The notes: a model not told the origin generated them from the sequence alone. Counted from the first letter of the stretch, positions 33,279-43,470 are shown. The stretch: 64,000 nucleotides of DNA from Lewinellaceae bacterium (GCA_947476195.1 CANJPT010000005.1:20971-84970), one strand, 5' to 3'. Translations and numbers: made by a program.

Positions 33279-36200
33279 ATGAAACAGCATCTTCTCCTTT
33301 TGTTTTTAGCCGTCATGGCTGGCTCTGTTGTTGCTCAAAATACCCCTCAAGGTATTAACTATCAGTGTATTATACGGAACAATCAAACGGGCAACCCGAT
33401 CATAAATCAGACGGTAACCCTGCTTTTTTCTATCCGGAACGGCAGTCCCACCGGTCCTGTTGACTATCAGGAAAAACACATTGGCTCTACCAATGAGTTT
33501 GGCCTCGCAAATCTTGTCATCGGTCGAGGACAGCCTCAGGTAAATACTTTTGCCGGAATCAACTGGGGAGCGGGATCGAAATTCCTCACTGTTTTACTTG
33601 AAACCACCCCCAATGTATTTGACGAGATCGGCAATTCCGAACTACTTAGTGTGCCTTATGCACTATACGCCCAAAACGGTGGAAGTGGCGGAAATGACAA
33701 CTGGGGCAATCAAACTGCTTTCACCAATAACAGCATTTCTGGCAATGGTCTTGCAAATAACCCTATCGGGCTTGCTCAGCAAGGTGCCCAAGCAGGCCAA
33801 ATCCTAAAATGGAATGGCTCCGCATGGATCCCCGCAGATGACCTTCAGGGCACTGGTAGTGGTGGCGGCACTGTAACACAAGTGAATACAGGTACGGGCC
33901 TGCAAGGAGGCCCCGTAACTTCTTCCGGTACCATTAGTCTGACCAATACCGGCGTTCAGGTTGGCACACACGGAAGTCCCACTGAAATTCCCGTAATCAC
34001 CGTGGATGCTCAGGGACGTATTACGAATATTGAAAAGGTAAATGTTCAGCCCGGTCCAGTTGCCGTGAACAGTGGTAATGGCATAAACGTCGTAACCAAC
34101 GGATTCAATATCTTCACCATCGACAATTCCGGAGATACCGATCCAAACGACGATTTGACCCTTTCAACCGTCCATGATGGCGATATTACCGGACCATTTA
34201 ATAACCTGCAGTTGAATGCTAACGTAGTGACATCCAACGAATTAAATAACGGATCTGTCACTGCACCCAAACTTGCTGACATGGGTGCCGCAAGCGGACA
34301 AGTGCTCAAATGGAATGGCATTGTATGGGCTCCTGCAGCTGACGATGCCGGAACGGTTTCCATTACCAGCGGCGCTGGAATTAGTGTGACTGGCAGTTCT
34401 CCCAACTTTACCATCACCAATTCCGGGGATACCAATGCCACAGACGACCTTACCACTGCCACACAAGCCAATGGAGATGTAAGTGGCCCCTTCAATAATT
34501 TACAGATCAAAGCCAACGCAGTGACCAATCTTAAGATTGCCGACAACGCAGTAGAGTCTTCCAAGATTCTTGATGGCGCTGTCAACACTGCAAAAATCGC
34601 TGCCAACGCCGTCATTACCAACAAAATCGCAGATGCAGCCGTCACTACCACTAAAATTATCAATGATGCTGTCACTACCGCTAAAATCCTAGATGGTGCA
34701 GTAACGAGTGTAGATATTGCGAATCAAGCAGTTACAGGCGATAAAATAGACGACATGGGCGCTGCCAACGGCCAGGTGCTTAAATGGAATGGAACCATCT
34801 GGGCACCCGCCACCGATGCGTCTGGCAACTTCAACGTGCTACCTGGCGCTGGAATGGATGTGACCCAATCCGGCAATACCTTTATTGTAGTTAACGCTGG
34901 AGATATCGATGCAAGCGATGACCTGACCAGCGCCACTGTTTTCAACGGCGATGTAACCGGAGCTTCCAATAACCTGCAACTCAAAGCTGGGATTGTCACC
35001 AATAGTGATATGGCGCCCAACTCCATTGGCACGAGTAACCTGATCAACGGCACAGTCACTGCTGCTAAGCTCAATAACATGAATGCACTGACCGGACAGA
35101 TACTTCAATTCAATGGCGTAGCCTGGGCACCCTCTAATCTTCCTGCAGCCAGTGGTGACAATTGGGGTACGCAAATTACGCAGACCAATGGTACACTTTC
35201 AGGAGGCGGTATTACTGGAAACCTCTTGGGAATTGCTCAACAAGGTGCTACTAATGGACAAATACTTCGTTGGAACGGGACGTCATGGGTTCCCGGAACC
35301 ATCACCGTAGGTGCGGCGTTAAATGGCAATGGCAACCCAGCAACCCCACTGAATCTGGCGCAACAAGGAGCCGCAATCAATCAAGTGCTTCAATGGAATG
35401 GAATAGCATGGGTTCCAGCTACCTTGCCACCGGTAGTCGGGGACAACTGGGGCGCACAAACCGCACAAGTAGGAGCTGCACTAAGCGGAAACGGTACGCT
35501 TGCAACCCCTATCAACCTTGCGCAACAAGGAGCCGCAATCAATCAAGTGCTTCAATGGAATGGAATGGCTTGGGTTCCCGGAACTTTGCCGCCCGTAGTC
35601 GGGGACAACTGGGGCGCACAAACCGCACAGGTAGGCAATGCACTGGCCGGAAACGGTACGGTAGCTACCCCACTCAACCTTAACCAGCAAGGTGCTGTTG
35701 CTGGCGAGGTCCTTAAATGGAACGGCGCAAGCTGGCTTCCTGCAGCTGACAACAGCGGCGGTACAGGCGACAACTATTCGGCTGGGCCTGGCATCAGTGT
35801 TACGGGCGTTTCTCCAAACTTTACCATCAACAACATTGGAGATGCCGATAATAACCCGGCAAACGAATTACAGACCATTTCCATTGTTGGCAACCAATTG
35901 ACCCTTTCCAATGGTGGTGGCACGGTTATACTTCCAGGAGGTAGTAATTACGCAGAAGGTACTGGCATCGACATTACTGGCGTCGCCCCAAATTTTACAA
36001 TCAACAATGTGGGTGATCTGAGCAACACCAATGAATTACAAAACCTTACACTCACTGGACCCATCCTGGGAATCTCGAATGGCAATACCGTTGACCTTAC
36101 CTCTATTCTTAGTGGCGGCAACAATTGGAATAACCTGGGGGATCATATTTTCAACGCTAATACAGGTAACGTACTCATTGGCACCAACGTAAATGGCACT

Positions 36201-37169
36201 GGAAAACTCCAGGTAGTGAACGGTAATGCAGCCAACGAAGCAGGACGATTTATTCAAACTGCAGGCAATACCGCTGCTGTTTTGGGGCAAGCCAATGCCG
36301 GACCTGGTGGCTCCTTTTCTTCCAATACCGGACCGGCACTCATAACAGGTACTGGTAATGTGGGTATTGGAACAGCCGCACCAGTAGCTCGTCTTCATGT
36401 CCTGGGGAACGGAGAGTCTGTACGCTTACAAGGAAACACGCCAAGTATTTCGTTTGTGCCCAATGGTGCAGGGGCTGTAGCACCTGGCTATGTTCGCATG
36501 ACGAATATGCTCGCTATTGGTACGCAGGATGTTTCCAATGTTGCTTTAATGCCAAATGGTAACACAGCCGTGGTTGCGAATGGATTTAATGGTTATGTCG
36601 GTATCGGGGAATTTAATGGTACAGATGCAAGCCTGCGCGTGGCACAAAAACAAGGCGGTATCCTGTTAAACAATCAGAACAATGGCAATTTCTGGGAGTT
36701 TTCTGCGAGTCCAATTGATGGAAGCCTCCAGCTTTTCAACAGTACCCTTGGAGGTGGTTTCCCCGCTGGGACCTTCACAGCAGCTGGGCTTTATGTCCCT
36801 TCAGACCGTCGCTTGAAAACGGATATCGAAGCGATCTCTTCAGGCGTTTTGACCAAGCTAATGAAGCTTAACCCGGTTAGCTATCGTTATATTGCCGAAG
36901 ATCCAAACGCCAAACACTCCATTGGATTTTTGGCACAAGATGTACAGGCGGTGTTCCCAGAGTTAGTGGCGCAAAGTATTGATCATAATGGCAAAAAAGG
37001 CTATTTATCCATCAATTACGGTGGCTTTGGTGTCCTTGCGGTAAAAGCCATTCAAGAGCAGCAGACCGAGATTGAAGCCTTGACAAAAGAGAACCTTGCA
37101 TTGCGTAACAAGACCGAATCTCTGGAAGCAAGATTGCTACGGTTGGAAAAGTTGGCCGCTGAGAAATAG
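33279..37169 (+). CDS. Giant secreted fibre with repeats and C-terminal S74 intramolecular chaperone domain
   Basis: 1296 aa. A signal peptide (MKQHLLLLFLAVMAGSVVAQ) precedes a head (TPQGINYQCIIRNNQTGNPI ... LSVPYALYA) seen in many Bacteroidota surface fibres. A long array follows of Gly/Asn/Thr-rich modules: repeated QVLKWNGxxWxPAxD cores, Ala/Thr-rich DAVTTAKI/NAVITNKI heptad-like stretches and GPGISVTGxSPNFTI units. The C-terminus (from Ser1175 in SDRRLKTDIEAI, then KHSIGFLAQDVQAVFPE and a final coiled coil EIEALTKENLALRNKTESLEARLLRLEK) is a Peptidase_S74 domain, which folds trimeric fibres and cuts itself off before the Ser. Signal peptide plus S74 suggests a trimeric adhesin-like fibre rather than a phage tail. 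Two nearly identical 54-codon modules are at 35358 and 35520. Confidence 0.9.
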   Translation: MKQHLLLLFLAVMAGSVVAQNTPQGINYQCIIRNNQTGNPIINQTVTLLFSIRNGSPTGPVDYQEKHIGSTNEFGLANLVIGRGQPQVNTFAGINWGAGSKFLTVLLETTPNVFDEIGNSELLSVPYALYAQNGGSGGNDNWGNQTAFTNNSISGNGLANNPIGLAQQGAQAGQILKWNGSAWIPADDLQGTGSGGGTVTQVNTGTGLQGGPVTSSGTISLTNTGVQVGTHGSPTEIPVITVDAQGRITNIEKVNVQPGPVAVNSGNGINVVTNGFNIFTIDNSGDTDPNDDLTLSTVHDGDITGPFNNLQLNANVVTSNELNNGSVTAPKLADMGAASGQVLKWNGIVWAPAADDAGTVSITSGAGISVTGSSPNFTITNSGDTNATDDLTTATQANGDVSGPFNNLQIKANAVTNLKIADNAVESSKILDGAVNTAKIAANAVITNKIADAAVTTTKIINDAVTTAKILDGAVTSVDIANQAVTGDKIDDMGAANGQVLKWNGTIWAPATDASGNFNVLPGAGMDVTQSGNTFIVVNAGDIDASDDLTSATVFNGDVTGASNNLQLKAGIVTNSDMAPNSIGTSNLINGTVTAAKLNNMNALTGQILQFNGVAWAPSNLPAASGDNWGTQITQTNGTLSGGGITGNLLGIAQQGATNGQILRWNGTSWVPGTITVGAALNGNGNPATPLNLAQQGAAINQVLQWNGIAWVPATLPPVVGDNWGAQTAQVGAALSGNGTLATPINLAQQGAAINQVLQWNGMAWVPGTLPPVVGDNWGAQTAQVGNALAGNGTVATPLNLNQQGAVAGEVLKWNGASWLPAADNSGGTGDNYSAGPGISVTGVSPNFTINNIGDADNNPANELQTISIVGNQLTLSNGGGTVILPGGSNYAEGTGIDITGVAPNFTINNVGDLSNTNELQNLTLTGPILGISNGNTVDLTSILSGGNNWNNLGDHIFNANTGNVLIGTNVNGTGKLQVVNGNAANEAGRFIQTAGNTAAVLGQANAGPGGSFSSNTGPALITGTGNVGIGTAAPVARLHVLGNGESVRLQGNTPSISFVPNGAGAVAPGYVRMTNMLAIGTQDVSNVALMPNGNTAVVANGFNGYVGIGEFNGTDASLRVAQKQGGILLNNQNNGNFWEFSASPIDGSLQLFNSTLGGGFPAGTFTAAGLYVPSDRRLKTDIEAISSGVLTKLMKLNPVSYRYIAEDPNAKHSIGFLAQDVQAVFPELVAQSIDHNGKKGYLSINYGGFGVLAVKAIQEQQTEIEALTKENLALRNKTESLEARLLRLEKLAAEK

Positions 37170-37207
37170 CCAGAAATGGATCAGAAATCATTGTTTTGAA
37201 TCTACTT

Positions 37208-37284
37208 ATGGAGCTTATTGCTTTTGGGGGGATTAGATTTTAGCTCGACTAAAAGCCAATTCCAGAACAAGCATTAAGCTCCAT
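37208..37284. repeat. Nested inverted repeat between convergent genes
   Basis: Outer arms 37208-37223 (ATGGAGCTTATTGCTT) and 37269-37284 pair with one mismatch. Inside, TTTTAG and CTAAAA flank a 5-nt loop. The element lies between the stops of convergent genes (37169 and 37291), so it may terminate both. Confidence 0.55.
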
Positions 37285-37290
37285 TGTAGG

Positions 37291-38334
37291 CTATTCCCCA
37301 CTCCTCAAATTTACTACAATTCCACTCCCTTCCGGATCCTCAAACATCTTTCGACGAATATTCAAGGACTCCCTTTCCCTGGAATCCAGGCATGTCAACG
37401 GGTCAGCTAATATTTGCGTTATTTCTTTCAATATCTTCTCTTTGGGCTGCCAATAATGTATATTTTTTTCATATATATCTTCTAAAAGCTGCTCTTTTAA
37501 GGCCTCCAAAAGCGACTTAAATAGTAGTCCGGAGACAAGAGCCTGATCAATTTGGTGTAATATCTTTAGATGTTCCCCGACGCCCAGTTGACTCGCCGAT
37601 TCCGTCTCCGTTATTTGGAATTTCCAGGCTGGAAAAAACGATTCAATACTATCCTTTGGAAATGCCAGAAGATAGGTTTGAATAAAAGCATCGTCTTGTA
37701 AGCCCTTCGTTTTCAAGGCTTTTTGCTGCCAGATTTTGAAATCAGCAAAGAGTTTCGGCTGTTCACCCATACCATCTTTTTGGAAAATAAAGCCCGGCAA
37801 CGCCGTGCCAAGCCAATCAAACTGCATTTGAATCCCACGTTCAGGTCGCTTGGCTTGAAGCTGCAAAAAGGTGTCGCGTAAAACACAGGATTCACGCCAT
37901 ACTTTGGCAAATTGCTCCTCCGTTTTTACATTTGTAAAATTCTGGAGCAAGACATTTCGACGCATCTCCAGGGTTTTGCCAAAATAACAGATCAATCTTT
38001 TTTGTAGCAACCAGTCTCCCTGATCATAGGTCGGTTTTAAAGTCCATGCCTGCACCCAACCCGTTTGATCGTCCATCGTTTGAACTTTTATCCAGGGTGT
38101 TTGGAACACTTCTGCCCCCTGCGCAATCAGTGATTCAGATGGGCCAACCTCACCCAGGTCTACTAAGGATTGCCCTTTGATCAATTTTATGATCTCTTTG
38201 CTTTTTTCACTGGGGTCGCTGCGAAGAATAGTTTGAGCATAATCGACCATAAGTTGACCATTAAGGGACTTTTCGTTTTTACAACTAAGCAAGAAAAGAA
38301 CAATCCAAAAAAATTTCCAAGTGAAATGCGGCAT
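37291..38334 (-). CDS. Lipoprotein with SH3-like domain, function unknown
   Basis: 347 aa from the ATG at 38334, which starts a lipoprotein signal (MPHFTWKFFWIVLFLLSCKN, lipobox LSC). Residues about 25-100 look like a bacterial SH3-type domain: QTILRSDPSEKSKEIIKLIKGQSLVDLGEV, then WIKVQTMDDQTGWVQAWTL. The rest is helical (FAKVWRESCVLRDTFLQL, SASQLGVGEHLKILHQIDQAL) with no recognised family. SH3b modules often bind peptidoglycan peptides or neighbouring proteins. Divergent from the LTD protein (41 bp apart), so the two may share a regulatory region. Confidence 0.65.
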   Translation of the reverse strand: MPHFTWKFFWIVLFLLSCKNEKSLNGQLMVDYAQTILRSDPSEKSKEIIKLIKGQSLVDLGEVGPSESLIAQGAEVFQTPWIKVQTMDDQTGWVQAWTLKPTYDQGDWLLQKRLICYFGKTLEMRRNVLLQNFTNVKTEEQFAKVWRESCVLRDTFLQLQAKRPERGIQMQFDWLGTALPGFIFQKDGMGEQPKLFADFKIWQQKALKTKGLQDDAFIQTYLLAFPKDSIESFFPAWKFQITETESASQLGVGEHLKILHQIDQALVSGLLFKSLLEALKEQLLEDIYEKNIHYWQPKEKILKEITQILADPLTCLDSRERESLNIRRKMFEDPEGSGIVVNLRSGE

Positions 38335-38375
38335 ACCAAGTAAGTTTACGCACAAAACTACTTCAGCCTTCATAT

Positions 38376-41012
38376 ATGAAAAGATCATTGTTCTCAAATA
38401 TCCTCACTTTCTTCATTTTATCGGCTCATATCGTATCAGCACAAATAACCGACAACTTTTCCGACGGGAATTTTAACCAAAATCCCAGCTGGACCGGGGA
38501 TGCTGCTAATTTCAAGATCAGCACTGCCGGTGAACTGCAACTCAACGCATCCGGAGCTGGGCAATCAGCACTTTTCGTGGCTGGTAATATGCCAGACAGC
38601 AGCATTTGGGATTTCGAAGTCCGTTTGGCCTTTGATCCTTCGGGATCAAATTTGGTACGGATTTTTCTCCAAACAGATCAGATCGACCTTGGTCTGGCCA
38701 ATGGGTATTTTATAGAAATGGGAGAAGCCGGGAGCGCTGATGCCATTCGCTTCTTTCGGCAAGATGCCGGAGTCAAAATTTTGTTGGCCACGGGACAAGC
38801 CGGACTTGCGGCAATTGCTCCAAACCTTCACCTTAGGGTAAAACGGAGTTCTTTAGGGGTTTGGATCCTGGAAGCAGCCACGGTTGGTACTGCATTACAG
38901 CCACAATTTGAGGTAACTGAAACAAGTTGGCCAGGAGGAAGTAATCGTTTTTTTGGGGTTCAGTGCCTGTATACGGCCTCCAATGCAACCAAGTTTTTCT
39001 TTGATAACATCAACATCCAACCAGATGTGCCAGACTCGCAGCCGCCTATATTACTCTCTGCTACAGCTGCCAATTCAACACAGGTAACTGTCCTATTTAA
39101 TGAGGATCTGGAAATGTCTTCCGCAGAAAACCCGGCTAATTATTCCGTAAATAAGGGTATTGGCCAGCCCCTTGCGGTCAGCCTATCTGCTGACAAAAAA
39201 ACGGTGGTATTAACGCTTCAAAAGTCGCTTTTAACAGGAACCTATACCCTTCAAGCCACCGGGATAAAAGACCTTTCAGGGAACCCAATTTTAATACAAA
39301 CAAATGATTTTCAATATATAAAAATAGAGGCCGCTACTGAATTTGATCTATTAATCACGGAGATCATGGCCGACCCAAGCCCTGGTGCCGGCCTGCCTGA
39401 AGTAGAATGGTTTGAGGTATTCAACCGCTCATTGAAGACTATCGACCTGGCAACGATACTATTCGCAGATGCTACAGGAACACCTGTTTCCATGCCAACC
39501 TATTTGCTTCAGCCGGGAGCCTATATAGCCATCACCGCCACTTTGAATGCTGCGGTATTACAAAATGCTACCACCGGAAAAGTACTTGGGTTGGGCATCA
39601 GCACCAGCACACTAAACAACGAAAGTGATGTGCTTACACTGAGTGATGCGGCTGGAAATATTATTGATCGCGTAGCATACAATGTAAGTTGGCATACCAT
39701 ACCCAGTAAGGCAGAAGGAGGCTTTTCTCTGGAACGTATCAATGCCGGCCTTCCTTGCCTGGGTGAAGAAAACTGGCAGTCATGCCCTGCAACCATTGGT
39801 GGCACGCCGGGGGCACGAAATGCGTCCAATTCAAACGATCTAGACAATACTGCACCTCACTTTTACAAAGCATTCCCTGAATCACCCAGCAGCATAGTAC
39901 TAACGTTTACGGAAGGAATGGATCAGATAGCAGTTCAGGATGTATCTGCCTATCAGTTTGATCCGTTCATCCCCATTTCTTCTGCCGTGCAGCTGAGTAC
40001 TGATCGGACGCAAGTACGCCTTAGCTTAGCAAGTCCGCTTCAATTAGCTACCGTATACCGGCTTTCCATCGAAAACTCGGTCATGGATTGTAGTGGGAAT
40101 GAATTACCGTTTACAGACTCGATCCTACTTGGATTGGCACAAAAACCGGAGGTTCAGGACATCGTGATCAATGAGATCATGTTCAATCCCGCCACAGGAG
40201 GAGCCCGGTATGTTGAGTTTTACAACCGAAGTCAGAAGATATTTGACTGGTCTTCCTTTTTCTTAGCGAGCAATTCTGATACCACTTCCAGTGTAGTTCA
40301 GATACTTCAGGACCGCCTTTTTCTACCTGGAGAATACCACGTCTTCAGCAACAATGCCCCCTACGTTCAGGAGAATTATGCCCATATTATAAAGAAAAAC
40401 GTGCTTCAAAACGCATTGCCATCTCTGGATGATAATGCAGATAGTATCAAGATCTATTGGGCGGGTGGAGGCCAAACTGTCACCGTTGATTCATTTTTTT
40501 ATTGGCGAGGACTACACAATGGCCTGCTTTCGACTTCAGAACAAGAGGGTGTAGCGCTTGAACGCATTCGTATTGATGGACCTACACAATCCGCTGCAAA
40601 CTGGACTTCAGCGTCCCCTTTAATAACCGGCGCTCCTGGCACCCCTACCCTTCCCAACTCACAAGTAATCGCCACAACCAATCAGACGAACGACCTGATT
40701 TCTATTCCAGTCGCCCGAATCTCGCCGGATGGTGATTCCCGGGAGGATTTTCTTGAAATTTTCTACAACCTGCCGAAAGAAGGCTACGCAGCAAGTCTGA
40801 CTATTTTTGATTCTGATGGTAATATCATCAAAAGCTTGATCCGCCAAAATCTCGTTGGCACAACAGGCACCGTGCGCTGGGATGGCGACACCGATGCCGG
40901 AGAAGGCGTAAAGGCCCGGCCCGGCATCCATGTGCTTTATTTTGAAGTTTTTAGCCCTGATGGGGATGTGCAGCGCGTGAAAAAGGCGGTAGTAGTGGTA
41001 GGTAGGTTTTAA
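38376..41012 (+). CDS. Secreted lamin-tail-domain protein with FlgD-like C-terminal module
   Basis: 878 aa. A signal peptide (MKRSLFSNILTFFILSAHIVSAQ) precedes a jelly-roll-like N-terminal domain (ITDNFSDGNFNQNPSWTGD ...). Bacterial Ig-like segments carry NSTQVTVLFNEDLEMSSAENPANYSV and SPSSIVLTFTEGMDQ. Two lamin-tail domains begin LLITEIMADPSPGAGLPEVEWFEVFNR and IVINEIMFNPATGGARYVEFYNR. The C-terminus (RISPDGDSREDFLEIFYNLPKEG ... VRWDGDTDAGEGVKARPGIHVLYF) resembles the FlgD-type Ig module that often ends Bacteroidota surface proteins. Such LTD proteins are exported and often sit by nuclease or phosphatase domains, but none is seen here. Its stop overlaps the next gene by 4 bp, on the opposite strand. 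Confidence 0.88.
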   Translation: MKRSLFSNILTFFILSAHIVSAQITDNFSDGNFNQNPSWTGDAANFKISTAGELQLNASGAGQSALFVAGNMPDSSIWDFEVRLAFDPSGSNLVRIFLQTDQIDLGLANGYFIEMGEAGSADAIRFFRQDAGVKILLATGQAGLAAIAPNLHLRVKRSSLGVWILEAATVGTALQPQFEVTETSWPGGSNRFFGVQCLYTASNATKFFFDNINIQPDVPDSQPPILLSATAANSTQVTVLFNEDLEMSSAENPANYSVNKGIGQPLAVSLSADKKTVVLTLQKSLLTGTYTLQATGIKDLSGNPILIQTNDFQYIKIEAATEFDLLITEIMADPSPGAGLPEVEWFEVFNRSLKTIDLATILFADATGTPVSMPTYLLQPGAYIAITATLNAAVLQNATTGKVLGLGISTSTLNNESDVLTLSDAAGNIIDRVAYNVSWHTIPSKAEGGFSLERINAGLPCLGEENWQSCPATIGGTPGARNASNSNDLDNTAPHFYKAFPESPSSIVLTFTEGMDQIAVQDVSAYQFDPFIPISSAVQLSTDRTQVRLSLASPLQLATVYRLSIENSVMDCSGNELPFTDSILLGLAQKPEVQDIVINEIMFNPATGGARYVEFYNRSQKIFDWSSFFLASNSDTTSSVVQILQDRLFLPGEYHVFSNNAPYVQENYAHIIKKNVLQNALPSLDDNADSIKIYWAGGGQTVTVDSFFYWRGLHNGLLSTSEQEGVALERIRIDGPTQSAANWTSASPLITGAPGTPTLPNSQVIATTNQTNDLISIPVARISPDGDSREDFLEIFYNLPKEGYAASLTIFDSDGNIIKSLIRQNLVGTTGTVRWDGDTDAGEGVKARPGIHVLYFEVFSPDGDVQRVKKAVVVVGRF

Positions 41013-41662
41013 CAGCCTTTCCGATAGAAAAGAATAACCATGCCAATGCCTGTTAGTACCAAAAGCGGCCAAAGCCAAGACAATCCGCCCATTGATTTTT
41101 CTCCAATGAACGGATGATCGATGCCCCTGTTTGCGATACCCAACATAGCCGCAATACTGGCTGGAAGGACGCTTACAAAATTTGATTTTTCGGCAAGCAA
41201 ATAGTTGACCATACCGGACGAATTCAGCCTTTCAGCATTGATCTTCTTACTTAGCAGTGCCATAACCAAGGGAGCTGCCAGCCGCAATAAAGATGAAGCT
41301 GTAGCTTGTTTTACCTCTGAAAACGAAGCAGCCGCATTGACGATTGCTGGAATTTTTGCTCCAAAAATAGTATCCAGTAACTGATCTGAATCATCCTTCC
41401 GGTCCGTTTGGGCAGGATTGTTGCCTCTAAACAAGAGCCCAAGATCTTGCAGGATTACCGGATCGAAATTGCGAATTATGCTAAAAATATCGTCAATTAA
41501 ATGTGAGTCTCCACTTTTTCCTAAAAGTCCCGCCAAAACGGCGGGTGCAAGACTACTGATGGCTTTAGAAATACCTGCTTCGCTTTCTTCATACATTGTA
41601 GCAGCCTCGCCAAGCAGTTCAGGGGTGATGTGTTCTTTTATGGAATCTAATATACTTGCCAT
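41009..41662 (-). CDS. DUF937-family protein with C-terminal membrane segment
   Basis: 217 aa. The N-terminal part shows the DUF937 pattern: MASILDSIKEHITPELLGEAATMYEESEAGISKAISSLAPAVLAGLLGK, and LLRLAAPLVMALLSKKI, an amphipathic helical domain whose role is unknown. The C-terminus (LSWLWPLLVLTGIGMVILFYRKGC) is a single membrane helix ending in a basic-Cys tail. No signal peptide, so the domain is probably cytoplasmic and tethered. Its 3' end overlaps that of the LTD protein gene. Confidence 0.75.
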   Translation of the reverse strand: MASILDSIKEHITPELLGEAATMYEESEAGISKAISSLAPAVLAGLLGKSGDSHLIDDIFSIIRNFDPVILQDLGLLFRGNNPAQTDRKDDSDQLLDTIFGAKIPAIVNAAASFSEVKQATASSLLRLAAPLVMALLSKKINAERLNSSGMVNYLLAEKSNFVSVLPASIAAMLGIANRGIDHPFIGEKSMGGLSWLWPLLVLTGIGMVILFYRKGC

Positions 41663-41805
41663 TTTGTTTTACATTAATTGGATGGGTAAAAGCAGCAGAT
41701 ACTTTAAAAAAAGACTTGCTCACGCGTATTCTTTCTGAAAACACCAAGATAGGAATCTTCTCGTGATCAGCTGTCTTCTTCAGGCTCGGTTTGTCCAATC
41801 TAGTC

Positions 41806-41813
41806 TAATTTTG
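41806..41813 (+). promoter_or_regulatory. Candidate -7 element (TAATTTTG)
   Basis: Perfect TAnnTTTG 17 bp before the ATG at 41830, which is close for a normal leader. The nearest TTG (41791) is only 12 bp upstream, so support is weak. Confidence 0.3.
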
Positions 41814-41829
41814 AGCCAAATATTAACTT

Positions 41830-43470
41830 ATGTCGCGTTTAGTAGGATTGTTTACCCTCTTCTTATTTGCACATCTTTCTTGCAAGGACGCTCCTTCCAG
41901 GCCTGAATCACGCATGGCATTCCGATACAATCAGCACAATCCCATCACTTCGCTGGATCCGGCTTTTGCCCGCACACAAAATAATATCTGGGCAGTAGAT
42001 TGTTTGTTCAATGGATTGGTTCAATTGGATGATAGTCTAAACGTAAAACCTTGTCTTGCAAAGTATTGGAGTGTTTCTTCTGATGGATTATCCTATCGTT
42101 TCACATTGCGCGATGACGTTTTTTTTCACGACGACCCTGCTTTCTCAAACGGAGGAAAAGGCCGAAAACTAATTGCATCTGATGTGGTATTCAGTTTCCA
42201 ACGCCTGCTCGACGAGACCTGGCCCAAACCAGGCTCCTGGATCTTCAAAGGTCGGATAGCTACCGATTCTGCCTTTGTTGCGGAAAGTGATTCGGTATTC
42301 GTGTTACGGCTAGCCACACCGTTTCAGCCAATGTTGCAAATCCTGACCATGCAATATGCCAGTATTGTGCCCTTTGAGGTTTGTACCTTTTGGGGCCGTG
42401 ATTTTCGGCGGCATCCGGTAGGTACGGGGCCGTTCCGATTTAAGGTATGGGCCGAAAATCAAGCCTTGGTACTGATCAAAAATGAACACTACTTTGAAAC
42501 AGACAGCTCAGGCACTCGCCTACCCTATCTGGACGCAGTGAAAACGACTTTTATTGGTGACCGAAAAACAGCATTCCTGGAATTCAAAAAAGGAAACCTG
42601 GACTACTTTTTTGGACTTGAAAGTTCCTATATCAACGAATTGCTTACTGCTGATGGCGAACTTCAGCCTGCATTGTCAACAGACTTTTATTTCCTTAAAA
42701 ACCCATATCTAAATACGGAATACCTGGGAATCCTGATTGATGCAGTGACTTCGAATAATCCCGTCCAAAAAGCAAATCTCCTGCAAATCAAAAAAATACG
42801 CCAGGCGCTTAACTTTGGGTTTGATCGTGCCCAATTGCTACGCACCTTACGTAATAATGTTGGAAGACCTGCCACCTCAGGTTTTGCACCACGCGGCCTG
42901 CCCTCATTTGACGAAGCTGCAGTCAATGGCTACCATTACGACCCAGTGCGGGCGGCCCGTCTACTGGCAGAAGCTGGGTTCCCAAACGGACAAAACCTGC
43001 CCAATATTACCCTGCTGTGCAACAATGAGTATCTCGATCTTTGCACCTTCATTGCTCGGCAATGGGAGGATCTTGGAATCAAAGTCAACATAGAAATGAC
43101 CGAAACGGCCCTGTTACGGGAAAGAATGCGCAACGGACAGGCGTCGTTTTTTCGGGCATCCTGGATTGCCGATTACCCAGATGCAGAAAGTTTTCTGACT
43201 TGTTTTTACTCGAAAAATGCAGCTCCGCCAAATTATACCCGATTCCAAAATACTGCATATGATCAGCTTTACGAAAAATCCCTCCTTGAAACAAACCCTG
43301 CCCGCCGATATACTTATTACCATGAAATGGACAAGATACTGGTCGAAGAAAGCCCGGTTGTTTTTCTATTCTATGATGAAACGGCCCAATTCGCCAACCG
43401 CCGGGTTAAAGGGCTTTCGAGAAACGCTATCAACCTTTTATCCTTAAAAAAGGTGCAGATCGAGCGTTAG
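41830..43470 (+). CDS. ABC-type peptide-binding lipoprotein (SBP family 5)
   Basis: 546 aa. A lipoprotein signal ends in the lipobox LSC (MSRLVGLFTLFLFAHLSCKD). Extracytoplasmic solute-binding family 5 (DppA/OppA-like) motifs include ITSLDPAFARTQNNIWAVDCLFNGLVQLDD, GLSYRFTLRDDVFFHD, VGTGPFRFKVW, IRQALNFGFDRAQLLR and PDAESFLTCFYS. It would present peptides or other small ligands to an ABC importer in the inner membrane. No permease or ATPase genes are nearby, so the partner transporter must be encoded elsewhere. Length is normal. Confidence 0.92.
   Translation: MSRLVGLFTLFLFAHLSCKDAPSRPESRMAFRYNQHNPITSLDPAFARTQNNIWAVDCLFNGLVQLDDSLNVKPCLAKYWSVSSDGLSYRFTLRDDVFFHDDPAFSNGGKGRKLIASDVVFSFQRLLDETWPKPGSWIFKGRIATDSAFVAESDSVFVLRLATPFQPMLQILTMQYASIVPFEVCTFWGRDFRRHPVGTGPFRFKVWAENQALVLIKNEHYFETDSSGTRLPYLDAVKTTFIGDRKTAFLEFKKGNLDYFFGLESSYINELLTADGELQPALSTDFYFLKNPYLNTEYLGILIDAVTSNNPVQKANLLQIKKIRQALNFGFDRAQLLRTLRNNVGRPATSGFAPRGLPSFDEAAVNGYHYDPVRAARLLAEAGFPNGQNLPNITLLCNNEYLDLCTFIARQWEDLGIKVNIEMTETALLRERMRNGQASFFRASWIADYPDAESFLTCFYSKNAAPPNYTRFQNTAYDQLYEKSLLETNPARRYTYYHEMDKILVEESPVVFLFYDETAQFANRRVKGLSRNAINLLSLKKVQIER

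Noticed and set aside
33279..37169. Prophage tail-fibre region
   Set aside because: The S74 domain suggested phage, but a Sec signal, Bacteroidota head and lack of other phage genes around it argue against a prophage.
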